From Cryobacterium sp. MLB-32 (GTDB taxonomy: Bacteria; Actinomycetota; Actinomycetes; Actinomycetales; Microbacteriaceae): a stretch of 32,486 nt of DNA. The position numbers were made by a program, and so were the translations under genes. This document shows, one piece after another, positions 23,447-30,214 of this stretch (within the stretch, counting starts at the first letter, position 1; the number at the start of each line of letters is the position of its first letter). Under the pieces are notes generated by a model. The model did not search any database. It saw only the letters and a program-made list of their open reading frames with translations, and had not been told where the DNA came from. The stretch lies in assembly GCF_000738085.1 (NCBI RefSeq), contig NZ_JPRS01000097.1, positions 1 through 32,486 on the forward strand. Direction: 5' to 3'.

Positions 23447-24349
23447 ATGGCAGTCCGAGATTCCGAGAAGCGCTCGAGGCATGCGGCCGAACACCGTGGC
23501 AAACACCTCGGCTCCGAGGCCCCGGAGAACTTTTCCCGCGGCTTTGAGGCGCTCGGCAGCCTTGCCGTGAACGGCGTGCAGGTGTCGGCGCGCGCCACCG
23601 ACCTCACGACCGGCCGCGTGCTGTTCTCCGTTGACGACCACGTCGTCATGCCCACGGCGAGCGTGGGAACCGTGCTGTTGCTCATCGAGGTGGCCGCCCG
23701 GCTGCGCGACGCCGATTTCGGCGCCTACACGCTGCTCGACCGAACCGTGGCCGACTCGGTGTCGGGCTCGGGCATCTGGCAGCATCTGCAGGCGCCGTCG
23801 CTGCCCATCGCCGACCTCGCCGCCCTGGTGGGGGCGAGCAATGACAACCTCGCCACGAATGTGCTGATCCGAGCGGTCGGACTCGAGGCCGTGCACGCCC
23901 GCACCGAAAGCCTTGGGCTCAGCCGTTCGGCTCTCCTCGACCGGGTGCGGGACCACCGCGGCCCGGACGATGCACCTCAGCTGTCGGTTGGCAGCGCCAA
24001 GGAACTCACCTGGCTGTTCACCGCACTCGCCCGAGGCGAGATCATCGACGCCGAGACGAGTGGTCGGGTTCTCGGCTGGTTGTCGCTCAACACGGACCTG
24101 ACGCTCGTGGCCTCGGCGTTCGGCCTCGACCCGTTCGCCCACCGGGCGGGCGACCACGGGCTGCTTGTGGTGAACAAGACCGGAACGGATGCGGGCGTGC
24201 GCAGCGAGGTGGGAATCCTCCGCGGCCCGCGCAGCGGCGTGACGTATGCCGTGTCGATGTCCTTCTCCGACACGACGCTCCCCGTGCGGCTGGCCGTGCT
24301 CGACGGCCTCCGTTCGATCGGTCTCGACCTGCTGGAGTACGTGCACTGA
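23447..24349 (+). CDS. Class A beta-lactamase-like serine hydrolase with altered catalytic motifs
   Basis: About 300 residues with the beta-lactamase/penicillin-binding fold layout. The expected S-x-x-K is S72-V-G-T75, so the general-base lysine is missing. The SDN position reads N132-D-N134, while the K244-T-G246 triad is intact. Surrounding sequence (FSVDDHVVMPTASVGTVLLL and NDNLATNVLIRAVGLE) clearly belongs to the family. No export signal is visible, which is unusual for a beta-lactamase. It may be a cytosolic esterase-like relative or a non-catalytic binding protein rather than an antibiotic-resistance enzyme. ATG 23447 is preferred; TTG 23432 has its purine-rich tract too close. Confidence 0.8.
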   Translation: MAVRDSEKRSRHAAEHRGKHLGSEAPENFSRGFEALGSLAVNGVQVSARATDLTTGRVLFSVDDHVVMPTASVGTVLLLIEVAARLRDADFGAYTLLDRTVADSVSGSGIWQHLQAPSLPIADLAALVGASNDNLATNVLIRAVGLEAVHARTESLGLSRSALLDRVRDHRGPDDAPQLSVGSAKELTWLFTALARGEIIDAETSGRVLGWLSLNTDLTLVASAFGLDPFAHRAGDHGLLVVNKTGTDAGVRSEVGILRGPRSGVTYAVSMSFSDTTLPVRLAVLDGLRSIGLDLLEYVH

Positions 24350-24464
24350 CCCCAGCCGCCCGGGTTGGAGGGTCGTCGTGCGGGGTCTCGATCTCGACAG
24401 GCTCGATCCAAGCGCTCCTTCGTCGCGCCTCGACCGGCGAGAGGGGAGGGGCGCTGCGGTTTCC

Positions 24465-24516
24465 CCATTCCGTTGGTCGAGGAACGCCGTCTACGGCGTG
24501 TCTCGAGACCCGGTGA
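24465..24516. repeat. REP-like hairpin element, copy 1
   Basis: A 52-bp sequence identical to 24706-24757. Its core ACGCCGT-CT-ACGGCGT is a perfect seven-base stem, extended by the partly paired flanks GGTCGAG and CTCGAGACC. Confidence 0.7.
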
Positions 24517-24705
24517 CTCGAGTTTGAGGGTCGGGTTGCGGGGTCTCGATCGCTCCTTCGTCGCGCCTCGACCGGCGAGAGGGGGAGGGGCGCCGCATTT
24601 CCCTAGTAGACCCGGTGAGCCGGGTTTGAGAGTGAGGTTGCCTGGCCTCGATCGCTCCTTCGTCGCGCCTCGACCGGCGAGAGGGGGAGGGGTGCTGCGG
24701 TTTTC

Positions 24706-24757
24706 CCATTCCGTTGGTCGAGGAACGCCGTCTACGGCGTGTCTCGAGACCCGGTGA
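24706..24757. repeat. REP-like hairpin element, copy 2
   Basis: Identical over 52 bp to 24465-24516. Exact identity amid diverged surroundings suggests recent duplication or gene conversion. Confidence 0.7.
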
Positions 24758-24856
24758 GCCGGGTTTGAGGGTCAGGTTGCGGGGTCTCGATCTCGACCGG
24801 CGAGAGGGGGAAATACGCTGCATCTCCTGAGGAGACCAGCCGGGTCGGTTTGCGGG

Positions 24857-25183
24857 TCAGGACGTGACGTTGACTTCCACGTCGACCCGCTCGATCGGCG
24901 TGTCTTCCCAGGGGCGCATGAGGGCGAGCCTGAGATGAGCTGTGCCATCTGCAACGGCGCGGAACGTGAGGATCCGCCCAGCCGCCGCCCCCGGCATGGC
25001 GCCGACAAAGCGGTCGAGCCGATCCTCATCGAGGTGCACGTTCGCGGGCTCGGTCTCGACCTTCCAGAGGTAGCCGGCCCCGCCGATCTGATTCAATCGA
25101 ATTTCCAGCGTGTCGCCGACCGGAAGGTCGACAACCGCGCCGGAAACCGGATTGTCCAGCACCCGATGGCTCACGGTCACCAC
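24857..25183 (-). CDS. Chagasin-family (I42) inhibitor of papain-like cysteine proteases
   Basis: About 108 residues with the three inhibitory loops of chagasin in the right order: NQIGGAGYLW (31-40, equivalent to NPTTGYxW), MPGAAAGRILTF (63-74, the Gly-rich loop) and RPWED (90-94, equivalent to RPWE). In chagasin these loops plug the active-site cleft of C1A proteases. There is no signal peptide, matching the protease two genes upstream, so both would act inside the cell. GTG starts at 25183, 25180 and 25174 are possible; the second makes a GTGA overlap with the preceding stop. In every case the gene is translationally coupled to its neighbour, and it is the last gene of the operon. Confidence 0.88.
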   Translation of the reverse strand: MVTVSHRVLDNPVSGAVVDLPVGDTLEIRLNQIGGAGYLWKVETEPANVHLDEDRLDRFVGAMPGAAAGRILTFRAVADGTAHLRLALMRPWEDTPIERVDVEVNVTS

Positions 25184-25608
25184 ACGTACATGCTGTTGAT
25201 CGTGCCCGCGGGGTTCTCGTCGGCGTAGGGCGCCGAGCCGGTAGTGCGTGCGTGCGCCGAGAGCAGCGTGAGCGCCGTCGACCCGGTGTCGGTCAGCGGG
25301 TCAAGCCGTTTCCACCCCGAGGTCTGCAGGAAGACCCACGCGTTGCGGTTGCTTTGCTCGGCCCACAGCGCTGTGATCAACTGCCCGTTGATGGCGACGC
25401 CGACAGACTCCCGCGAAAACAGTGAACCGGGTGGATCCATGTTCGGAACGTTGGCGGGTGCCGCCTCGACCTCGATCTCCGCCACGGAGAGCGCGAACAG
25501 GTCGGCGAGATCCTGCGCGGAAAGCTGGCGCGGCATCGTGTCTGTGGGGCGCGGTGCGGCGCTCGGGTTCGATCGCGATCCGCCGGGTCGATCGTTGGTG
25601 AATGTCAT
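25177..25608 (-). CDS. Stand-alone copy of the protease's C-terminal Trp-rich domain, unknown function
   Basis: 143 residues. After a disordered, Pro/Ser-rich start (1-25) and a helical stretch LSAQDLADLFALSVAEIEVE (29-48), residues about 75-143 align with residues 306-371 of the upstream protease: NRNAWVFLQTSGWKRL against DRNGWVYVQDNGWLRV, and both end in a short aromatic tail (MYVW, TYTY). I know no name for this domain. GAAGGAG precedes the ATG, the protease gene ends 49 nt upstream, and the inhibitor gene overlaps its 3' end. It could be an adaptor, a decoy for whatever the protease tail binds, or a substrate. No signal peptide or membrane segment is visible. Confidence 0.8.
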   Translation of the reverse strand: MTFTNDRPGGSRSNPSAAPRPTDTMPRQLSAQDLADLFALSVAEIEVEAAPANVPNMDPPGSLFSRESVGVAINGQLITALWAEQSNRNAWVFLQTSGWKRLDPLTDTGSTALTLLSAHARTTGSAPYADENPAGTINSMYVW

Positions 25609-25657
25609 GGTGGTGCTCCTTCACTCTTGTGTGTGCTTCGTCGTGTGTGGGGGGTGA

Positions 25658-26773
25658 TCAATAGGTGTACGTCTGGGTGACGACGCCGTCGTCGGAGAAG
25701 GCGTTGATGTACGCGCTCTTCTCCTTCGCGGTGAGCAGGTCCGAGAACATGGCCAGGTGGGCCGTACCCGTGAGGCCGCCGACCCGCAGCCATCCGTTGT
25801 CTTGCACGTAGACCCAACCGTTGCGGTCGTGGCCCGTGGCGTAGGCGCCGATCACCTTCTTGCCGGCGGTCCAGGTGCGCAGGTAGACGCCGGTGACGCC
25901 CACATTCGCCCAGGAGTCGATCCAGACCTCGCCGTACTTGATGTATCCGAAGCCGGCCATGCCCCAGGTGGTGCCCCAGCTGTTCTTCACGATCCAGGCC
26001 CCGAGGGTGTCGTCGTAGCCGACGATCGCCACGCAGTGCCCGCCCTCCTGAACTCCCGTGACGTGCTGGTACACGCCGGAGTGGTAGCTGAAGAAGTCCG
26101 TGTACACCACAAAGCAGCCGGTGACGGGGCCGTAGGTGGTGAGGTGGTTCTTGATCGCGAGGATGTTGTTCGTCACGTCGGCCGTCGCCGTCGCCTTCGC
26201 GCGGTGCTGCTCCCACGTTGACGGGAGGGACCCGCCGTTGGAGTTTCCCGCGGAGTACGCCCACTCCGATTCATACGTCACGCCCCGACTCGTGGCAAAG
26301 GTGAGCGCCGGAAGCGGCATCCAGCCCGTGTTGCAGTTCACGCCCACGGTGGACCCCCAGCCGTAGAAGAGGTGCGCCTCGGAGAGGTCGACGTCGAGGC
26401 TGGGAGTGCCGCGGGTGTACCGTGCCGTGCCCTCGAGCACGGCGACGGATCCGAAGGCCACGCAGGATCCGCAGTTGAGCTGGTTGCGGATGCCGGCGAC
26501 GTAGCTCACGCCGTTTCGGTCGTTCAGGTTGAATTGGGTGGGGAGTGCGGTGGCGTCGCGGAATGCGCCGCCGGCGACGGTGGCGCGAATCTTGTCACCG
26601 CGGGCGTTGAGCTCGGCCTGTTCCTCGTCGCTCGGGAGAGGCACGCCGAGTAGCGTGGCTCGCTGGGACGGGGACAGCCGGGTAAGGGCGTTGTCACTCG
26701 CCTCCCAGGGGCCGTTCTCCTTCCCGAGCGCCGAGCGGATGGCGGCAACGTCAAACTTGTCTGACTCAGCCAT
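25658..26773 (-). CDS. Papain-like (C1A) cysteine protease without signal peptide
   Basis: 371 residues starting MAESDKFDVA, with AAAGGATC before the ATG. An N-terminal region of about 75 residues (probable propeptide) precedes the papain core: oxyanion Q98 and nucleophile C104 in NQLNCGSCVAFG, H246 in GGHCVAIVGYDD, and N264 in VKNSWGTTWGMAGFGYIKYG. All four catalytic positions are present. C101 and C147 match the papain disulfide pair. After about residue 303 comes a Trp-rich C-terminal domain found again in the next gene. No secretion signal is visible, unlike most bacterial papain homologues. It forms an operon with that small protein and a chagasin-like inhibitor. Targets are unknown. Confidence 0.92.
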   Translation of the reverse strand: MAESDKFDVAAIRSALGKENGPWEASDNALTRLSPSQRATLLGVPLPSDEEQAELNARGDKIRATVAGGAFRDATALPTQFNLNDRNGVSYVAGIRNQLNCGSCVAFGSVAVLEGTARYTRGTPSLDVDLSEAHLFYGWGSTVGVNCNTGWMPLPALTFATSRGVTYESEWAYSAGNSNGGSLPSTWEQHRAKATATADVTNNILAIKNHLTTYGPVTGCFVVYTDFFSYHSGVYQHVTGVQEGGHCVAIVGYDDTLGAWIVKNSWGTTWGMAGFGYIKYGEVWIDSWANVGVTGVYLRTWTAGKKVIGAYATGHDRNGWVYVQDNGWLRVGGLTGTAHLAMFSDLLTAKEKSAYINAFSDDGVVTQTYTY

Positions 26774-26969
26774 TTCTGATCCTTTCCTGTCGTGGATGCG
26801 GCGCGCAACACGCACTCGGATGCCGGATGCTCTCATGCCGAATGAAGGCTGCATCCGCGTTCGACGACAGGATCGGGGCGGTGTGAACACACAACCGATT
26901 CATGAAGCGCTCCAACGTGGTGACCGGCCCGAGGCGGGCCGACTCTCGGCGATCATTGAAGCGCACGCC

Positions 26970-26998
26970 GCGTTACTCGGGCGTTACCGAGGCGTTAC
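26970..26998 (-). repeat. Three phased GTAACGC repeats upstream of the protease operon
   Basis: On the minus strand GTAACGC occurs three times (plus-strand GCGTTAC at 26970-26976, 26981-26987 and 26992-26998) with an exact 11-bp period. All copies therefore face the same side of the helix, about 200 bp before the protease start. This is typical of cooperative regulator binding. The rest of the 325-nt gap 26774-27098 holds no gene I can support. Confidence 0.6.
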
Positions 26999-27033
26999 CA
27001 CCGGCGTTTCGCGCCGGGCTGCGCGGCGCATTC

Positions 27034-27097
27034 TTCAGGCTGCGCATCGTTCAGTCTGCGCATCCTTCAGGCTGCGCATCGTTCAGTCGGGGTATCC
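27034..27097. repeat. Four 16-bp tandem repeats at the 3' end of the sigma gene
   Basis: Units TTCAGGCTGCGCATCG (27034), TTCAGTCTGCGCATCC (27050), an exact copy of the first (27066) and the degenerate TTCAGTCGGGGTATCC (27082). Odd and even units differ, so the real period may be 32 bp. The last unit runs into GGGG-TAT-CCCC (27089-27099), a small hairpin touching the sigma-factor stop codon. Confidence 0.75.
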
Positions 27098-27098
27098 C

Positions 27099-28061
27099 CT
27101 AGTCGGTGAGGTAATGCTCGAGCCGGGGCACGCGCAGCAGAAGCAAGGCGCGTTTTTCGATCTGCCGCACGCGCTCCCGGGTGACGCCGTGGATGCAGGC
27201 GAGCTGATCGAGGGTGTGGGGATCCTGCCCATTGAGCCCGTATCGGGCCTCGACGATGGAACGTTCTCGCTCGGGCAAGGCGGCCAGAGCGCGTGCGATG
27301 TCGTGGGTCTGCATCGACTGCGCGGCGTATTCCTCGGGCTGCGGCAGGTCGTCGTCAACGATGAGTTCGGAGATGATGCCGGCGCCATCGCCGACGGGGG
27401 TGTGCAGCGACAGTGGTTCCATGTCGTAGCGCAGGAGCTTCGCGACCTCGGTGGACTCGATCTGGGTGGCAGCAGCGATCTCGGGCAGCGTCGGCATGCG
27501 ATCGAGGGAGCCGGTGAGCTCGCGTTCCGCCCGTTTGACGCGATTCAGTTTCTCGGCGGTGTGTGCGGGGATACGGATCATGCGCGCCTTGTCGGCGATC
27601 CCTCGATGGATGGCCTGTCGGATCCACCAGGTGGCATAGGTCGAGAACTTGTACCCCGTCGTGAAGTCGTATTTTTCGACGGCTCGAACGAGGCCGATAT
27701 TACCGTCCTGCACAACGTCCATGATCGGGGTGCTTCGTCCGGAATAGTGTTTGGCGATGCTCACGACCAATCGCAAGTTGCACTCGATGAACCGATTACG
27801 GGCACGCTGCCCGTCGTGGACCAGCCAGGCAAGCTCCCGTTTGAGGCTCGGATCGCACGGCACGTCGCTGCATTCGTACCGGGTCAGGCGTGCCTCAGCG
27901 AAAAGCCCGACTTCGATTCGGCGGGCAAGTTCGACTTCCTGATCGGCGGTGAGGAGGGTGCCGCGGCCGAGACGATGGAGGTACGCGCCGAAGGCATCCG
28001 TCGAGGCGTAGTCGGGTGTGGACGTCAGGGTGGCGGTCGAACGGTCTGCTGCGGGGGCCAT
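27099..28061 (-). CDS. Group 2 (primary-like) RNA polymerase sigma-70 factor
   Basis: 320 residues with regions 1.2 (FGAYLHRLGRGTLLTADQEVELA, shown in part, about 24-46), 2.1-2.4 (FIECNLRLVVSIAKHYSG to YKFSTYATWWIRQAIHRGIA, about 90-155), 3 (about 165-245) and 4 with the helix-turn-helix TLDQLACIHGVTRERVRQIE (about 281-300). It lacks the long acidic N-terminus of the housekeeping factor. Region 2 reads MDVVQDGNIGLVRAVEKYDF where primary sigmas usually have [20 protein letters not shown], so it is an alternative, probably stress or stationary-phase, factor. AAGGG precedes the ATG. The spacer upstream contains two 15-bp direct repeats. Confidence 0.92.
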   Translation of the reverse strand: MAPAADRSTATLTSTPDYASTDAFGAYLHRLGRGTLLTADQEVELARRIEVGLFAEARLTRYECSDVPCDPSLKRELAWLVHDGQRARNRFIECNLRLVVSIAKHYSGRSTPIMDVVQDGNIGLVRAVEKYDFTTGYKFSTYATWWIRQAIHRGIADKARMIRIPAHTAEKLNRVKRAERELTGSLDRMPTLPEIAAATQIESTEVAKLLRYDMEPLSLHTPVGDGAGIISELIVDDDLPQPEEYAAQSMQTHDIARALAALPERERSIVEARYGLNGQDPHTLDQLACIHGVTRERVRQIEKRALLLLRVPRLEHYLTD

Positions 28062-28084
28062 GAGCGATGCCCTTCACTGATCGA

Positions 28085-28114
28085 GTGGAGTGCTCCCAGG
28101 TGGAGTATTCCCAT
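28085..28114. repeat. Two 15-bp direct repeats in the sigma promoter region
   Basis: GTGGAGTGCTCCCAG (28085-28099) and GTGGAGTATTCCCAT (28100-28114) abut each other. Each contains a small palindrome (GGAG-TG-CTCC and GGA-GTAT-TCC), a layout expected for two adjacent dimer sites. They lie 24-53 nt before the sigma start codon and could overlap its promoter. Confidence 0.6.
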
Positions 28115-28230
28115 GGCTTGAGTGTCGTGAATCCCCTTGGGCCGGGATAGGGCCTAACGTCCCACAAACGACCATTTACATCGGTGGCGGGATCTGATAA
28201 ATACATTCCACAAGAGAATGGAGCCATGAC

Positions 28231-28707
28231 ATGAGCGCCTTCGCATCCGCCCGACGTGCTGCGGTGCCGCAGCCCCCACGCAACCAGATCGACGGCACTC
28301 CCCGGCCAATCCTGGGCGTGCTGAACGATCTCGCTGCGTACCTGCCCTCCGAGGGAATCGCGGTCTACATCGCGATCATCGCCTTCGGATCGGGGTTGAA
28401 CAGCGCCGCGGTGCCGTGGATAGCGGTGGCCGCAGCCATACTGCTCAACGGCATCGTGACGGTCGTCGTCTACCGCGCGCTGATCAGCGCTGCCGACCGC
28501 CCGGGGGCGGCTCGACTGTCCCTCCTCGTGATCGTCACGACCTTTCTGTCGATGGTCTACATCGCGTCACTCGAGGGCAATCCCTTCCAGGTCAGCCTGG
28601 GCTGGAACCTGATCTGGCCCGGCATTGTGGCCATCGTGTTGGTCGCTGTCATGCCCTTCCTGGCCCCCGTGCTCGGGCTGCGGCGGCGTGAACTCGACAC
28701 GGACTAG
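28231..28707 (+). CDS. Small four-helix membrane protein, unknown function
   Basis: 158 residues. A soluble N-terminus of about 35 residues (MSAFASARRAAVPQPPRNQI...) is followed by four membrane helices (about 39-57, 62-85, 96-114, 124-148) and a short charged tail RRRELDTD. The first helix begins with the motif LAAYLPSEGIAVY, where a Pro-Ser-Glu sits at the membrane entrance; I have no secure family for it. GGAG lies eight bases before ATG 28231. It diverges from the sigma gene across a 169-nt spacer, so it may share regulation with it. Confidence 0.8.
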   Translation: MSAFASARRAAVPQPPRNQIDGTPRPILGVLNDLAAYLPSEGIAVYIAIIAFGSGLNSAAVPWIAVAAAILLNGIVTVVVYRALISAADRPGAARLSLLVIVTTFLSMVYIASLEGNPFQVSLGWNLIWPGIVAIVLVAVMPFLAPVLGLRRRELDTD

Positions 28708-28774
28708 GTCTGATTTCAGCGCGTCACGACAACCCTCAGCCTGCGCCCTCGAAGGATGCAGTGAGGCCCGCCGC

Positions 28775-28797
28775 TAGGCTGGGTCGAACGGTTTCGA
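28775..28797 (+). promoter_or_regulatory. -10 and overlapping inverted repeat before the sugar-kinase gene
   Basis: TAGGCT (28775-28780) is a good -10. TCGAA-CGGT-TTCGA (28784-28797, allowing the shared central bases) covers the expected start of transcription near 28787, a position suited to a repressor. No regulator gene is adjacent. Confidence 0.4.
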
Positions 28798-28810
28798 GGG
28801 AGATGCCAGC

Positions 28811-30214
28811 ATGAGCGCACGCCGAGTAGTGGCCGGAGTCGACTCGTCGACCCAGAGCTGCAAGATTGTCACCGTCGATGCCGATACCGGTGAGTTGCTG
28901 CACCTGCGCAGCGCGCCGCATCCCGATGGCACGAGCATCGACCCCGACCGTTGGTGGGACGCCTTCACAGCGGCGGGCGGCGACGACCTTGATGGAGTCG
29001 CTGCCCTCGGCGTGAGTGCCCAGCAGCACGGCATGGTGGCCCTCGACGAGGCGGGAGTTCCGGTGCACGACGCACTGCTCTGGAACGACGTGCGGAGCGC
29101 CCCGCAGGCCGCCGCCCTCACCGACCAGTACGGCGCGGCCATGTGGGCCGACGAGGTCGGTGTGGTGCCGGTGGCCTCGTTCACCATCACTAAGCTCGCC
29201 TGGCTCGCGCAGAATCGGCCGGAGTTGGCGGCGCGGGTGGAGCAGGTGCTCTTGCCGCATGACTGGCTGACCTGGAACATTCTGGGCCGCCCTGCCGAGG
29301 CGACGACGGACCGCAGTGATGCCTCGGGCACCGGGTACTTCTCGGTGCACACGAACTTGTACCGGCCCGACCTGGTGGAGGGAGCACTGGGTCACTCTGC
29401 TCGGCTTCCGCGGGTGCTCGGCCCGGCTGAGCGCGCGGGCGTCACGAAGAATGGCATGGTGGTGTCGGCGGGAGCGGGCGACAACGCCTCGGCCGCGCTC
29501 GGGCTGGGCGTCGGCGAGGGTGATGTGGTGGTGTCGATCGGCACGAGCGGCACCGTTTTCGCCAGCACGCAGGCGCGCATCGCGGACGCGTCGGGTGCCG
29601 TTGCCGGGTTTGCGGATGCCGTGGGCGGCCAGTTGCCGCTGCTCGCCACGATCAACGGCGCGCGCACGCTCGTGGCGACCGCGCAGATGCTCGGCGTCGA
29701 CATCGCGCGGTTCGGCGCGTTGGCGCTCGAGTCTCCGGTGGACGCCGACGGATTGCTCATGCTGCCGTATCTCGATGGTGAGCGCACCCCCAACCTCCCC
29801 GAGGCCACCGGGTCGTTGACGGGTATGCGCCGGGCCAACATGACGCCGGCGCACCTGGCGCAGGCATCCGTTCTTGGGCTGGTCTGCAGCCTTGCCGACG
29901 CCCTCGACGCGCTGCGCCGACAGGGCGTCACCGTTCGCCAGGTCATCCTGATCGGAGGTGGCTCCCAGTCGCCCGCAGTTCAGAAGATCGCCGCGGATGT
30001 CTTCGGCGTGCCGGTTGTGCTGCCGGCACCGGGCGAATACGTGGCCCTCGGGGCCGCACGTCAGGCAGCGTGGGCCCTCGACGGTGGCACCGACTTTCCC
30101 GACTGGCCGCGCGGCACCACCGCGCGGGAGTTCGAGCCGGCCGCCGATCGTTCCTGGGCTCAGGGGGTTCGGTCGAACTACGCCGAGCAGCGCCGCGCAC
30201 TCTACGGGGTGTAG
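28811..30214 (+). CDS. xylB: Xylulokinase-type FGGY carbohydrate kinase
   Basis: 467 residues of the FGGY kinase family: the phosphate-1 loop GVDSSTQSCKIV at the N-terminus, the substrate-region motif SAQQHGMVALD (about 69-79) typical of xylulokinases, LLWNDVRS, a central GDNASAALGLG with VVVSIGTSGTVF, and the adenosine loop LIGGGSQSPAVQKIAADVFG. It should phosphorylate D-xylulose to xylulose 5-phosphate for the pentose phosphate pathway; a related ketose or polyol cannot be excluded. GAGGGAG precedes the ATG. No xylose isomerase or sugar transporter lies in this window. Its 3' end overlaps the convergent next gene by 13 bp. Confidence 0.88.
   Translation: MSARRVVAGVDSSTQSCKIVTVDADTGELLHLRSAPHPDGTSIDPDRWWDAFTAAGGDDLDGVAALGVSAQQHGMVALDEAGVPVHDALLWNDVRSAPQAAALTDQYGAAMWADEVGVVPVASFTITKLAWLAQNRPELAARVEQVLLPHDWLTWNILGRPAEATTDRSDASGTGYFSVHTNLYRPDLVEGALGHSARLPRVLGPAERAGVTKNGMVVSAGAGDNASAALGLGVGEGDVVVSIGTSGTVFASTQARIADASGAVAGFADAVGGQLPLLATINGARTLVATAQMLGVDIARFGALALESPVDADGLLMLPYLDGERTPNLPEATGSLTGMRRANMTPAHLAQASVLGLVCSLADALDALRRQGVTVRQVILIGGGSQSPAVQKIAADVFGVPVVLPAPGEYVALGAARQAAWALDGGTDFPDWPRGTTAREFEPAADRSWAQGVRSNYAEQRRALYGV

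Larger units (their letters stand above)
24379..24858. repeat. Non-coding block of four imperfect tandem repeats
   Basis: The 507-nt gap between 24349 and 24857 holds no gene. It is built from about four units, each opening near GGTTGCGGGGTCTCGAT (about 24379, 24534, 24636 with variants, 24774). Most then carry TCGCGCCTCGACCGGCGAGA and a G-rich run. Units one and three also contain an identical 52-bp hairpin segment. Unit boundaries are uneven (about 155, 102, 138 and 80 bp). Open frames across it are chance results of the GC-rich repeats. Similar GGTCTCGA.../...TCGAGACC elements are scattered in Microbacteriaceae intergenic DNA (from general knowledge). Confidence 0.75.

Noticed and set aside
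23447..24349. Active antibiotic-resistance beta-lactamase
   Set aside because: The catalytic Lys of SxxK is absent and no export signal is present.
24365..24757. Open frame of 130 codons in the repeat block
   Set aside because: Its translation repeats the phrase FVAPRPARG because the DNA is repetitive; no start signal or family is visible.
26766..26966. 66-codon minus-strand frame before the protease gene
   Set aside because: It overlaps the protease start region, lacks a ribosome-binding site, and its sequence has no protein-like pattern.
27034..27097. CRISPR array
   Set aside because: The 16-bp units are directly adjacent with no unique spacers, and there are no cas genes in the window.
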